Positions 8,548 to 16,639 of a DNA stretch of 24,685 bases are shown here, one piece after another. The DNA is from JANQIV01 sp050117315 (lineage in GTDB: Bacteria > Bacteroidota > Ignavibacteria > Ignavibacteriales > Melioribacteraceae), in the NCBI GenBank assembly GCA_050117315.1, contig JASFMY010000110.1, positions 1 through 24,685 on the forward strand, in the 5' to 3' direction. A program made the position numbers and the translations under genes. The notes under the pieces are model-generated. The model did no database searches, was not told where the DNA came from, and saw nothing but the letters and a program-made list of their open reading frames with translations. Position 1 is the stretch's first letter. Each line of letters begins with the position of its first letter.

Positions 8548-8775
8548 TTAAGATCCCAATACCAGAGGATAATTAAATGAATCAGTTATAAGTTGAATAG
8601 TGATTTTCTCATTTTCACCATATACTTCCAAAAGTTTCTTGGCTACATCGCGAGCAATTTCAATTGTTTCCGCTACTGTTCTCCCTTGAGCAACAAGCCC
8701 TTGAATATCATCAGACGTAGCTAAATAAACACCTTCAGGTAATTTTTCAATATGTATATTTACTATGCTTTCCAT
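8548..8775 (-). CDS. HicB-like antitoxin-family protein, apparently orphan
   Basis: 75 residues. The N-terminal half matches the HicB-like alpha/beta fold: IHIEKLPEGVYLATSDDIQGLVAQGRTVAETIEIARDVAKKLLE, with the typical xGCxxxGxTxxEAxxNA-like helix. HicB normally pairs with a HicA mRNA-interferase encoded next to it and carries a DNA-binding C terminus. Here the protein ends soon after the helix, and no HicA-like frame is seen in the 290 bp downstream or 104 bp upstream. It may be a solitary DUF1902/HicB_like protein or the remnant of a pair. It lies between the argH end and the secreted-protein gene, all on the same strand. Confidence 0.65.
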   Translation of the reverse strand: MESIVNIHIEKLPEGVYLATSDDIQGLVAQGRTVAETIEIARDVAKKLLEVYGENEKITIQLITDSFNYPLVLGS

Positions 8776-8866
8776 TTTATACTATTTTTTATGCGAATGA
8801 AATATATAAATGATTATAATAATTGTCGATTCTAAAAAAGCTGATTCGATAAATGATTGCTAACTC

Positions 8867-8886
8867 AAAATAGTGCAATCTATTTT
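8867..8886. repeat. Inverted repeat spanning the argH stop codon
   Basis: AAAATAG (8867-8873) and CTATTTT (8880-8886) form a 7-bp stem around six bases, with the argH TAG inside it. No U-tract follows; a role in operon-end processing is possible but unproven. Confidence 0.35.
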
Positions 8887-10253
8887 GCAATTTTTAATTT
8901 ATAATTTAAAATTTGTTCCTTTACAAAATTGGGATTCGGTGAGCCGTATGTTTTTTTGTTTTTGAGAGGATTTTCTGTTTGTAGAATTTCTAAAGCTGAT
9001 TCATCAAAGATAGGATTTAATTCTCTAAGGTATTTTACTGAAATTTCACTGAATGTAGTTTTATCACCTTCCATTTTTTTTACAAGACTGCCTATAATAG
9101 AATGTGCTTCTCTAAAAGGAACTCCTTTAATAACAAGCCAGTCGGCTAAATCGGTTGCTAGTGAAAAATCATTTTTTAATTCTTCTAGAAATTTCGAGGA
9201 ATTTACTTCCATCGTACCGATCATGCCGGTCATTATTTTTAAGCTGTTTATTAATGTGAAATAGGAATCAAATACAGGTTCTTTATCTTCCTGCATGTCA
9301 CGGTTATAGCTTAACGGCAAACCTTTCATTGTTGTCAGCAAAGAAATATAATTGCCGGACACTCTTCCCGATTTTCCTCTAATTAGTTCAGCCATGTCCG
9401 GATTTTTTTTCTGCGGCATTAAAGATGAGCCTGTTGTTAATTTATCCGATAATACAATGAAATAAAATTCAGACGACGACCATAAAATTAATTCTTCGGA
9501 TAACCGGCTTAAATGCATCATACACAAATTAACGGCATTCAGAAAATCCAAAAGGAAATCACGGTTGGAAACCGTGTCTAAAGCGTTTTCGGTTGGTTTT
9601 GAAAAACCCAATTCTTTTGCAATAAATTCGCGGTCGAGAGGCAAGGTTGAACCGGCTAAAGCAGCAGAGCCCATGGGGCATTCATCACATTCCTTAATTA
9701 CATTTTTAAATCTTTCGGAATCCCTTTTCAGCATTTCAAAATAGGCCAGTAAATGAAACGCTAAAGAAACCGGCTGCGCCCTTTGCAGATGGGTGTAGCC
9801 GGGAATAATTGTTTCAATGTGCTGCTCAGCCCGGTTTAATAAAACCGAAAGAAATTCGTTAATGCTGTTTATTATTTCTTTGCCGGTTTTAATTACCCAG
9901 AGTCTTTCAATTGTGACGACCTGGTCGTTCCGGCTTCTGCCGCTGTGCAGCTTACCTGCGGTATCACCTATTAATTCGAACAAATATGCTTCTACAGCAG
10001 AGTGGATGTCCTCAAATTTATTTTCATCTAGGATAAGGTTACCGGATTTCCATTTCGATAATATTTCATCAAGTCCGTTAATAATTTTTTTAGATTCATC
10101 CCGGTTAATGATGCCTACTTTGGCAAGCATTTTAGCATGAGCTTTACTGACTGCAATTTCTTCTTCTATTAGTATTTTATCAAAACTCAAAGAAGAAGAA
10201 AAACTCATTGCAGCATTATCCAGAGCCTCTTCAAATCTTCCGCCCCACAGCAT
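8880..10253 (-). CDS. argH: Argininosuccinate lyase
   Basis: 457 residues, fumarase/aspartase superfamily. Catalyses argininosuccinate to arginine plus fumarate, the last step of arginine synthesis, in the cytosol as a tetramer. Seen: LWGGRF at 2-7, SGRSRNDQV at 104-112, GYTHLQRAQP at 152-161 (catalytic His155) and the signature GSSLMPQKKNPD at 275-286 with the catalytic serine. Length is normal. Its ATG shares one base with the argG stop (TAATG), which indicates translational coupling, and it closes the arginine operon. Confidence 0.97.
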   Translation of the reverse strand: MLWGGRFEEALDNAAMSFSSSLSFDKILIEEEIAVSKAHAKMLAKVGIINRDESKKIINGLDEILSKWKSGNLILDENKFEDIHSAVEAYLFELIGDTAGKLHSGRSRNDQVVTIERLWVIKTGKEIINSINEFLSVLLNRAEQHIETIIPGYTHLQRAQPVSLAFHLLAYFEMLKRDSERFKNVIKECDECPMGSAALAGSTLPLDREFIAKELGFSKPTENALDTVSNRDFLLDFLNAVNLCMMHLSRLSEELILWSSSEFYFIVLSDKLTTGSSLMPQKKNPDMAELIRGKSGRVSGNYISLLTTMKGLPLSYNRDMQEDKEPVFDSYFTLINSLKIMTGMIGTMEVNSSKFLEELKNDFSLATDLADWLVIKGVPFREAHSIIGSLVKKMEGDKTTFSEISVKYLRELNPIFDESALEILQTENPLKNKKTYGSPNPNFVKEQILNYKLKIAK

Positions 10254-11476
10254 TAAGCAACTTCTTCCACATTTTTATCCTGGTAAATCTGGTTTATTGT
10301 TTTATAAGGCAACCCGTAAATTTTCAAAAATCCTTCGCTTGCTTTGTGGTCAAAATGATCTTCAATTTCAGAAGAATAAGTTGCTAATTCTTTTTGGTAC
10401 AAACTGAAATCGGATTTTCTTGATAAAATATTTATGTTGCCTTTATATAATTCCATTTTGACTTCACCGCTTACTTTTTCCTGTGTCGAATCAACAAAAG
10501 CCATTAGTGAATTGAAAAACGGCGAAAACCATAAGCCGTCATAAATTAGATTTGCTACTTTGTTATTTACATCCTGCTTAAACCGGAATGTGTCTTTATC
10601 CAAAACCAACTTTTCTAGTTCATTGTGTGCTTTATGCAGAATGGTTGCAGCCGGGGCTTCGTAAATTTCTCTTGATTTTATTCCTACTACCCTGTTTTCA
10701 ATCATATCGATTCTGCCTATGCCGTGTAACCCGCCAAATTTATTCAGATGTTCAAGCATTTCAATCGGATCATTTATTTCACCGTTTAAACATATCGGGA
10801 TACCTTTTTCAAAAGTAAGAGTAAGTTTTGCCGGTTCTTCAGGTGATAATTTAGGGTCGGTTGTAATTTGATAAGCATCTGCAGGGGGGGCATTGGTTGT
10901 ATCTTCAAGTTCACCGCATTCAACGGCAACTCCCCACATGTTATCATCAATTGAATACGGCTTTGCTTTAGTTATGCTGAGCGGAATTTTGTGTTCAACG
11001 GCGTAATCAATTTCTTCCTCGCGGTTTTTAAATTCCCATTCCCGCAACGGTGCAATAATTTTCATTTCCGGGGCAAGGGTATTTATTCCGACTTCAAATC
11101 TTACCTGGTCGTTGCCTTTGCCTGTACATCCGTGAGCAATTGTATCTGCATTTTCCATTAGTGCTACATCAACCAAAGATTTTGCCAACAAAGGCCTTCC
11201 TATTGCAGTTGCCAATGGATAAACTCCTTCGTATATGGCTCCTGCTTTTAATGCTTTCCAAATATATTGTTCAATAAACTCTTTCCTCAAATCAAGAATA
11301 ACTGCTTTGGATGCCCCGGTCTTAATTGCTTTTTCTTCAAGACCTTCCATTTCCGATTTCTGCCCCAAATCACCCGTAACCGTAATTATTTCCGCATCAT
11401 AATTTTCTTTAAGCCATTTTACCATTACGGAGGTATCTAAACCTCCCGAATACGCAACTACAATCTTGTTTTTCAT
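10253..11476 (-). CDS. argG: Argininosuccinate synthase
   Basis: 407 residues, N-type PP-loop ATP pyrophosphatase. Joins citrulline and aspartate with ATP to argininosuccinate. PP-loop AYSGGLDTSV at 8-17; HGCTGKGNDQVRFE and YSIDDNMWG follow as usual; family-typical length. The ATG has AGGAAG seven bases upstream. It is separated from argR by 192 bp holding a palindromic repeat (11558-11632), the only sizeable gap in the operon, so argGH could also be expressed from an internal promoter or be tuned by that hairpin. Confidence 0.97.
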   Translation of the reverse strand: MKNKIVVAYSGGLDTSVMVKWLKENYDAEIITVTGDLGQKSEMEGLEEKAIKTGASKAVILDLRKEFIEQYIWKALKAGAIYEGVYPLATAIGRPLLAKSLVDVALMENADTIAHGCTGKGNDQVRFEVGINTLAPEMKIIAPLREWEFKNREEEIDYAVEHKIPLSITKAKPYSIDDNMWGVAVECGELEDTTNAPPADAYQITTDPKLSPEEPAKLTLTFEKGIPICLNGEINDPIEMLEHLNKFGGLHGIGRIDMIENRVVGIKSREIYEAPAATILHKAHNELEKLVLDKDTFRFKQDVNNKVANLIYDGLWFSPFFNSLMAFVDSTQEKVSGEVKMELYKGNINILSRKSDFSLYQKELATYSSEIEDHFDHKASEGFLKIYGLPYKTINQIYQDKNVEEVA

Positions 11477-11557
11477 AATATGCTTCCTGTATTATTGAAT
11501 CTTACTTAATTTTTATAATGAGCCTGTAAAAGTGTGATATTATTATTAAAATTTCAT

Positions 11558-11632
11558 CGTCATTCCTGTAATCTTTTAAACCGGATCAAATTTTTGTTAA
11601 TAAGATTCCCGCTAAAAACATGCGGGAATGAC
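11558..11632. repeat. GTCATTCC/GGAATGAC palindromic repeat between argR and argG
   Basis: GTCATTCC (11559-11566) and GGAATGAC (11625-11632) bracket a 75-bp segment. Its right half contains a second stem, ATTCCCGC (11605-11612) with GCGGGAAT (11622-11629). This looks like a dispersed intergenic palindrome. A related sequence is embedded in the coding region at 6691-6717. Confidence 0.65.
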
Positions 11633-11668
11633 AATCAGTTATGATATCAACATAACTTGATTTACATT

Positions 11669-12118
11669 TTACTTCTGGTTCATTTTACTGTTTATAAACT
11701 CTTTTATTTCTCCTATATATTTTTGAGAACTCGGAATAACCAGTACGGTATCGTCTCCGCCGACTGTTCCCATTATTTCCGGTTTGTTGAGCCTGTCGAT
11801 GTAATGGGCTATTCCCTGTGCCCTTCCGGCCAATGTTCTTATTATTATCATTGTTTCATTGTTATGTACACTTAAGATTTCGAAACCGATTAGTTTATCA
11901 ATTTGTTTCCCGGTTTCGTTTGCATTGAGAATATATCTCGGTTCATTCTCAACAAAGGTTCTTACAACACCAAGCTCCGCAAAATCACGGCTGAGAGTTG
12001 CCTGGGTAATGTGAATATCTTCTTCTTCGAGCATCTTAATCATTTGTTCGTGATTCGAAATTTTTACCGAATGAAGTATCTCTTTAATTTTATTTTGTCT
12101 GTTTAATTTTACGGACAT
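11669..12118 (-). CDS. argR: Arginine repressor ArgR
   Basis: 149 residues, normal for ArgR/AhrC. N-terminal winged helix (~1-70) with recognition motif ITQATLSRDFAELGVVR. C-terminal hexamerisation and arginine-binding domain with the signature GTVGGDDTVLVIP. Arginine-bound ArgR binds ARG boxes to repress biosynthesis genes. It sits inside the operon it should control, 12 bp after argD, so autoregulation is expected. A matching ARG-box-like palindrome lies upstream of argC (16526-16543). AGGAAAG precedes the ATG. Confidence 0.95.
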   Translation of the reverse strand: MSVKLNRQNKIKEILHSVKISNHEQMIKMLEEEDIHITQATLSRDFAELGVVRTFVENEPRYILNANETGKQIDKLIGFEILSVHNNETMIIIRTLAGRAQGIAHYIDRLNKPEIMGTVGGDDTVLVIPSSQKYIGEIKEFINSKMNQK

Positions 12119-12130
12119 AGTTCTTTCCTG

Positions 12131-13339
12131 TTATATTTGCTGTAATACTTTCTCAAATATAACGGTAAATTCCACAATATCATTTTTAGAAATGATTAAA
12201 GGCGGAAGAAGTCTTAAAACAGAATCACCCGAATTTCCAACTACTATACCTTTGTTTAACAGAATCTTTGCAATTTCTTTAGCGGATACTCCTTCTACGA
12301 ATTCAACTCCTACCATCAATCCTTTGCTTCTGACTTCTTTGATTTTTTCGGTAAAAATTAGATTGATTGATTTTTCAAGAAGTTTTCCCGATTCAATAAC
12401 TTTATCAAGTAAAAAGTCGTCAACCAAATCAACAACGGCATTTGCCGCAGCAACTGCCAAAGGATTTCCGCCGAAAGTTGATCCGTGGCATCCCGGTGTA
12501 ATTGTTTCCGCTACTTTTTCGGACACAATTGTAGCGCCTAGCGGAATACCGTTTGCAATCCCTTTTGCAAGCGTAATTATATCAGGTTTAACATCATCCC
12601 ACTGATGAGCAAAAAATTTCCCGGTTCTGCCAATTCCTGTCTGGATTTCATCCAAGATTAAAAGCAGCCCGTATTCGTCACATATCTCTCTAAGGGATTT
12701 CAAATAACCCGATGAGGGAATAATAACGCCGCTTTCGCCCTGGATAGGCTCAACCATAATCGCAATGGTATTATCGGTTATGGAATATTTTATGTTATCA
12801 ATGTCGTCATATGGAATATAATTAAACCCTGGCAGCAAGGGTGAAAATCCCTCCCATGTTTTAAACTGGGCGGTTGCGGAAAGGCTTCCCATTGTTCTGC
12901 CGTGAAATCCTCCTACAGCAGTTAAAATATTTGATTTACCGTTGCCCCATTTTCTTGCAAATTTAATTGCAGCCTCGTTTGCTTCAGAACCGGAGTTTGA
13001 AAAGAAGACGGAATGAAGCCCGGATTTTTTCACCAGCTTTCGGGCCAGTGATTTCTGGTCATATGATTCAAACAAATTGGATACATGCCACAGTTTATTT
13101 AATTGTTCTTCAACAGCTGCATTAATCGTAGGATGGTTATGTCCAAATCCTGTTACGGCAATTCCGCTTAGAAAATCAAGATACTTCTTGCCTTCTGAAT
13201 CAAACAGATTAACACCATCACCCTTTTTAAATTCCACAGGGTAACGGGCATAATTTTTAACCAAAGGACTGCCGTTCGATTCAGCTTTGTGCTGTTTGTA
13301 CAACCCAGGTTCCTTTGGTATTTGTGCTTGCGGTATCAT
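12131..13339 (-). CDS. argD: Acetylornithine aminotransferase
   Basis: 402 residues, class III PLP aminotransferase. Converts N-acetylglutamate semialdehyde plus glutamate to N-acetylornithine. Seen: NYARYPVEFKKGDGVNLFDSEG.KYLDFLSGIAV, SGSEANEAAIKFARKW, LILDEIQTGIGRTG, and the PLP lysine in TLAKGIANGIPLG. The start at 13339 is supported by GGAGG nine bases upstream. It overlaps the end of argB by 59 bp, so its SD lies inside argB and the first ~20 codons are read in two frames. It could also act on succinyldiaminopimelate, but context favours arginine. Confidence 0.95.
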   Translation of the reverse strand: MIPQAQIPKEPGLYKQHKAESNGSPLVKNYARYPVEFKKGDGVNLFDSEGKKYLDFLSGIAVTGFGHNHPTINAAVEEQLNKLWHVSNLFESYDQKSLARKLVKKSGLHSVFFSNSGSEANEAAIKFARKWGNGKSNILTAVGGFHGRTMGSLSATAQFKTWEGFSPLLPGFNYIPYDDIDNIKYSITDNTIAIMVEPIQGESGVIIPSSGYLKSLREICDEYGLLLILDEIQTGIGRTGKFFAHQWDDVKPDIITLAKGIANGIPLGATIVSEKVAETITPGCHGSTFGGNPLAVAAANAVVDLVDDFLLDKVIESGKLLEKSINLIFTEKIKEVRSKGLMVGVEFVEGVSAKEIAKILLNKGIVVGNSGDSVLRLLPPLIISKNDIVEFTVIFEKVLQQI

Positions 13340-14066
13340 TAAATAATTCCTCCAGTTTGTCCGATCCGATCCAGACTTTTTTTATTCCTTTTTTTAATAA
13401 GCTTACACAACTGTTTAATTTTGGAATCATTCCGTCGCTGATTTGCCCGTTATCAATTCCTTGCAAAATATCCTGTTCATTTATCTCGCTTTGTATACTA
13501 CCGTTTAATTTAACGCCGTCAACATCAGATATGAAAAAAACACATTCCGCATTTATTGAAGCGGATAGTGCTTCTGTAAAAATGTCGGCATTAACATTCA
13601 TTAAATTCCCGTCTTTGTCCCTGCAAATACTTGATATAACCGGGACAACATTGCCGGCTGTCAAATCAAGCATCCAATCTGTTGAAGAAACTTGAATAGG
13701 GACCCCTACAAAACCCAATTCCTCGTTTGTATTTTCAGCAACAAACGATCCCCTGTCAACTCCGCTTAAACCGGTTGCCTTTATTCCGTTGGCATTTAGC
13801 CTGCTTACTATCTGCGAGTTCAGAAGGCCTCCCTGAACAGCCGCAACAACTTCCATGGTTTTGTCGCATGTAACACGCTGGCCGTCAATAAATTCTGATT
13901 TGTGACCAAGGGCATTTAGCCAGTTTGTAATACTGATGCCTGCCCCGTGAACAATTATTACCCCGTCAAAATTTTCCTGCAATTTTTGGATATTGTTTAT
14001 CCATTTATTATCATTTAGAAATTCAGCAATAGATTTTCCGCTGAGTTTAACTACTGCTATTTTCAT
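13281..14066 (-). CDS. argB: Acetylglutamate kinase
   Basis: 261 residues, amino acid kinase family. Phosphorylates N-acetylglutamate, the second step of the pathway. Seen: VVKLSGKSI near the N terminus, VHGAGISITNWL, DGQRVTCDKTMEVV, VISSICRDKDGNLMNVNADIFTEALS, SDVDG and SDGMIPKLNSC. The two glycine loops that typically read K.GG and HGGG read KLSG and HGAG here, so the protein is somewhat divergent. The operon position (11 bp after argJ, overlapping argD) makes the assignment firm. AGGAGAC precedes the ATG. Confidence 0.92.
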   Translation of the reverse strand: MKIAVVKLSGKSIAEFLNDNKWINNIQKLQENFDGVIIVHGAGISITNWLNALGHKSEFIDGQRVTCDKTMEVVAAVQGGLLNSQIVSRLNANGIKATGLSGVDRGSFVAENTNEELGFVGVPIQVSSTDWMLDLTAGNVVPVISSICRDKDGNLMNVNADIFTEALSASINAECVFFISDVDGVKLNGSIQSEINEQDILQGIDNGQISDGMIPKLNSCVSLLKKGIKKVWIGSDKLEELFNDTASTNTKGTWVVQTAQS

Positions 14067-14077
14067 TTCTGTCTCCT

Positions 14078-15283
14078 TTATGTTCTGTATTCGGAATTAA
14101 TTTTTATGTAATCTTCGGTGAAATCACACGTCCACCAGGTTGAAGATTTTGAACCGCCGTTAAGATTTACATTTATCTGGTATTCCGGAAGTTTAAGTAT
14201 TTCCAGGGCGGCTTCTTCATTCAATTCCAAAGCATAATCAGGCTTAAGTATAGGAAGATCGTTAAAACTGATACTCATTTTTGAAGGATCAATATCGGCA
14301 CCGCTCATTCCGGCTGCGGACATAATTCTTCCCCAATTAGCGTCGCAGCCGTAAATCGCGGTTTTAACCAATGCCGAGTTTGCAATAAACTTTGCAACTA
14401 AATCAGCATCGGTTTCAGTATTTGCCCCGGTTACGTTGATCGTTACTACCTTAGTTGCCCCTTCACCGTCCGAGACAATTGCTTTAGCCATCGTAACACA
14501 TAATGCGGAGAGTGCTTCGAAAAATTTATTTTCATCTTCTGAATTTTCTTTTATCTCAATTCCCGATAAACCGTTGGCCATTATGGTAACCATATCGTTA
14601 GTACTTGTTTCGCCGTCAACGGAAATTTTGTTAAATGATTTTGAAACAGCCTTGCTAAGCAACTTTTGAAGAAAATCTGTTCCTATAGCTGCATCGGTAG
14701 CTATAAAAGCGAGCATAGTAGCCATATTAGGCATAATCATTCCGCTGCCTTTACAAATAGCGCCTATAGTAATAACACCGGATTCAAGTTCAACCTTAAC
14801 AGCATAAGACTTAGGTTTTGTATCGGTAGTCATTATTGCACTGGCTGCATCATGCCCTCCGTTGCTGCTCAACAACCCCGAGATATCGCTAATGCCGTTC
14901 AAAAGGTTATCCATCGGCATCTTTTCTCCAATTACACCTGTTGAACTTATCAGTACTTCATTTTTCTCCAAGTTAAGCATTTGAGCAGTATGCACCTGCA
15001 TCACCAATGCGTCATACATACCAGTATCCCCTGTACAAGCGTTGGCATTACCTGAATTAACAACAACAGCTTTAACAGGCTTTTTGCCTTCAATTACTTT
15101 TTGAGAAACAAGTAAGGGTGCTGCTTTAACTTTATTTAATGTAAAAGTTCCTGCGACAGTACAGGGTGTTTCCGAATATATTACCGCCAAATCTTTTCTT
15201 TTTCTTTTTATACCGCAGTGTATTCCTGCAGCTTTAATTCCCTGGACTGATGTAACCGTTCCATTTTCAATATACTTCAACAT
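14078..15283 (-). CDS. argJ: Ornithine acetyltransferase / glutamate N-acetyltransferase
   Basis: 401 residues from the chosen ATG. Transfers acetyl from acetylornithine to glutamate (cyclic pathway) and often also makes acetylglutamate from acetyl-CoA. Seen: VVVNSGNANACTG at 73-84, TTDTKPK at 152-158, and the self-cleavage site MPNMATML with the nucleophile Thr189, which splits the precursor into alpha and beta chains; NANWGRI-type CDANWGRI follows. A TTG four codons upstream is possible, but GAGGGGG sits correctly for the ATG at 15283. It overlaps the argC end by 17 bp. Whether it is mono- or bifunctional cannot be read from sequence; absence of argA or argE in the window is compatible with either. 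Confidence 0.95.
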   Translation of the reverse strand: MLKYIENGTVTSVQGIKAAGIHCGIKRKRKDLAVIYSETPCTVAGTFTLNKVKAAPLLVSQKVIEGKKPVKAVVVNSGNANACTGDTGMYDALVMQVHTAQMLNLEKNEVLISSTGVIGEKMPMDNLLNGISDISGLLSSNGGHDAASAIMTTDTKPKSYAVKVELESGVITIGAICKGSGMIMPNMATMLAFIATDAAIGTDFLQKLLSKAVSKSFNKISVDGETSTNDMVTIMANGLSGIEIKENSEDENKFFEALSALCVTMAKAIVSDGEGATKVVTINVTGANTETDADLVAKFIANSALVKTAIYGCDANWGRIMSAAGMSGADIDPSKMSISFNDLPILKPDYALELNEEAALEILKLPEYQINVNLNGGSKSSTWWTCDFTEDYIKINSEYRT

Positions 15284-16301
15284 TGTCCCCCTCAAATTTT
15301 AATATTCCTAATTTTTCATCCCAGCCGAAAAGTTTGTTCAAATTTTGAACAGCCTGCCCGGATGCTCCTTTTATTAAATTATCTACTGCCGTACAGATAA
15401 TTATTTTATTATTTTTAACGGAAATATTTATATCACAGAAGTTTGTACCTATTACCCATTTCAAATTCGGGGGTTCATTTCTTAATCTAACAAAAAATCT
15501 ATCTTTATATGTATCCTCATATTTCCGTAACACCTCATCTTCCGAAACACCATCTTTTAAGTGGACTGAAGAGGTTGAATAGATACCGGTATCAACCGGC
15601 AGCAAATGTGTTGTAAAGGAAAACGGTGAATTAAAACCGGCTTTATTCAATTCCTGTAAAATCTCTGGTTCATGTCTATGTTTATTTACATTATATGCTC
15701 TAACATTACCGTGCATTTCCGAAACCATTAATTCCTGTTTCGGCGATTTCCCGGCACCGCTGGTACCAGAATACGAAACAGAACTAACAGAGAGAATTTT
15801 ATCACTGTAATCTTCAACCAACGGCAAAAGACCTAAAAGTACTGATGTTGGATAGCAACCGGGATTAGCAATTAGATTTTGGTCTGAATAATCTAACTTC
15901 GAGTAATCAGCTAAACCGTATATTTTTTTATTTAATAAGTAGTCCGAGGAATGCTCAAATTTGTACCACTCTTTATATAATTCTTTATGATCCAGTCTGA
16001 AATCACCACCGAGATCAATAACATATTTCCCTTTTTCAATCAAAGCAGGTATATATTTTAGTGATTCTCCGTGCGGAAGCGAAACAAAATAGACATCGTG
16101 ATGGTCATTTAACTCTGTTACGGAGATTACTGTTAACTCATCAACTAAGCTATGTAATTCCGGGAAAATAGATAGAACCGGCTGCCCGGCAGTTGAATTG
16201 CCGTAAATTTTGATTTCTTCTATGATTGGATGATTAGTACAATATTGTAATAATTTTTTACCTGTATAACCGCTGCCGCCAATAATACCTACCGATATCA
16301 T
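15267..16301 (-). CDS. argC: N-acetyl-gamma-glutamyl-phosphate reductase
   Basis: 344 residues. NADPH-dependent reduction of N-acetylglutamyl phosphate to the semialdehyde. Rossmann start VGIIGGSGYTGKKLLQYC, catalytic cysteine in NPGCYPTSVLLGLLPL, then SGTSGAGKSP and NKHRHEPEI with the conserved histidine. Normal length. First gene of the operon. AAAGGAAA precedes the ATG, with a promoter-like pair about 140 bp upstream and an ARG-box-like palindrome further up. Confidence 0.97.
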   Translation of the reverse strand: MISVGIIGGSGYTGKKLLQYCTNHPIIEEIKIYGNSTAGQPVLSIFPELHSLVDELTVISVTELNDHHDVYFVSLPHGESLKYIPALIEKGKYVIDLGGDFRLDHKELYKEWYKFEHSSDYLLNKKIYGLADYSKLDYSDQNLIANPGCYPTSVLLGLLPLVEDYSDKILSVSSVSYSGTSGAGKSPKQELMVSEMHGNVRAYNVNKHRHEPEILQELNKAGFNSPFSFTTHLLPVDTGIYSTSSVHLKDGVSEDEVLRKYEDTYKDRFFVRLRNEPPNLKWVIGTNFCDINISVKNNKIIICTAVDNLIKGASGQAVQNLNKLFGWDEKLGILKFEGDNVEVY

Positions 16302-16440
16302 TTTTTTCCTTTTAATTTTTGTTTTGAAATATGTAAAAGCTTAATTGATGACCTAGAATGGCCTATACGGTCGGATACGCCTTATACGACGTGACGGGTT
16401 GTGAACAGCGATATTTGCATTTGAAAATTTCATTTCGACA

Positions 16441-16469
16441 AACATAATAAAAGGGAAACTGCATGTCAA
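16441..16469 (-). promoter_or_regulatory. Probable sigma70-type promoter of the arginine operon
   Basis: On the minus strand TTGACA (16469-16464), 17-bp spacer, TATGTT (16446-16441). Perfect -35, fair -10. It would give an argC leader of about 130 nt. Confidence 0.55.
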
Positions 16470-16525
16470 GATAAATTTGGAATAATTTTCAAAATATTTT
16501 CACATAGCGCATAATATGCAAATCA

Positions 16526-16543
16526 AATGTATATTTATACATT
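16526..16543. promoter_or_regulatory. ARG-box-like operator
   Basis: AATGTATATTTATACATT, an 18-bp palindrome with one mismatched pair, fits the ArgR operator pattern TG.AT-N4-AT.CA. It lies 57 bp upstream of the putative -35 of the argC promoter and upstream of an operon that encodes ArgR. A second, poorer palindrome (GCATAATATGC) is centred about 20 bp away on the argC side, similar to the usual spacing of paired ARG boxes. Confidence 0.65.
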
Positions 16544-16598
16544 ATGAAAATTGAAAGAAGATTCCTAAAAAATCTGTTCGGACTGTAGATTAAGTTTA

Positions 16599-16629
16599 GT
16601 AGAGACATCCCATGGGGGGATATCTCTAC
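16599..16629 (-). terminator. GTAGAGA-type hairpin after the second beta-helix gene
   Basis: GTAGAGACATCCC (16599-16611) and GGGATATCTCTAC (16617-16629) form a 13-bp stem (one wobble or mismatch depending on strand) around five bases, ten bases after the stop of the gene ending at 16640. No U-tract. The GTAGAGAC...TCTCTAC shape resembles dispersed palindromes known from other bacterial genomes, so it may be both a repeat and a transcript end. Confidence 0.5.
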
Positions 16630-16639
16630 AATCATAATT

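Larger units (their letters stand above)
16302..16598. other. argC upstream control region
   Basis: Non-coding. From argC outward: SD; a leader of about 130 nt with repeated CGTATAAGGC / CGTATAGGCC words (16361-16390 region) that can form an imperfect hairpin; the promoter-like pair at 16441-16469; a GCATAATATGC palindrome at 16510-16520; and the ARG-box-like site at 16526-16543. Confidence 0.6.

Noticed and set aside
15284..15295. TTG start of argJ four codons upstream of the ATG
   Set aside because: The GAGGGGG ribosome-binding site overlaps that TTG and is correctly spaced only for the ATG at 15283.
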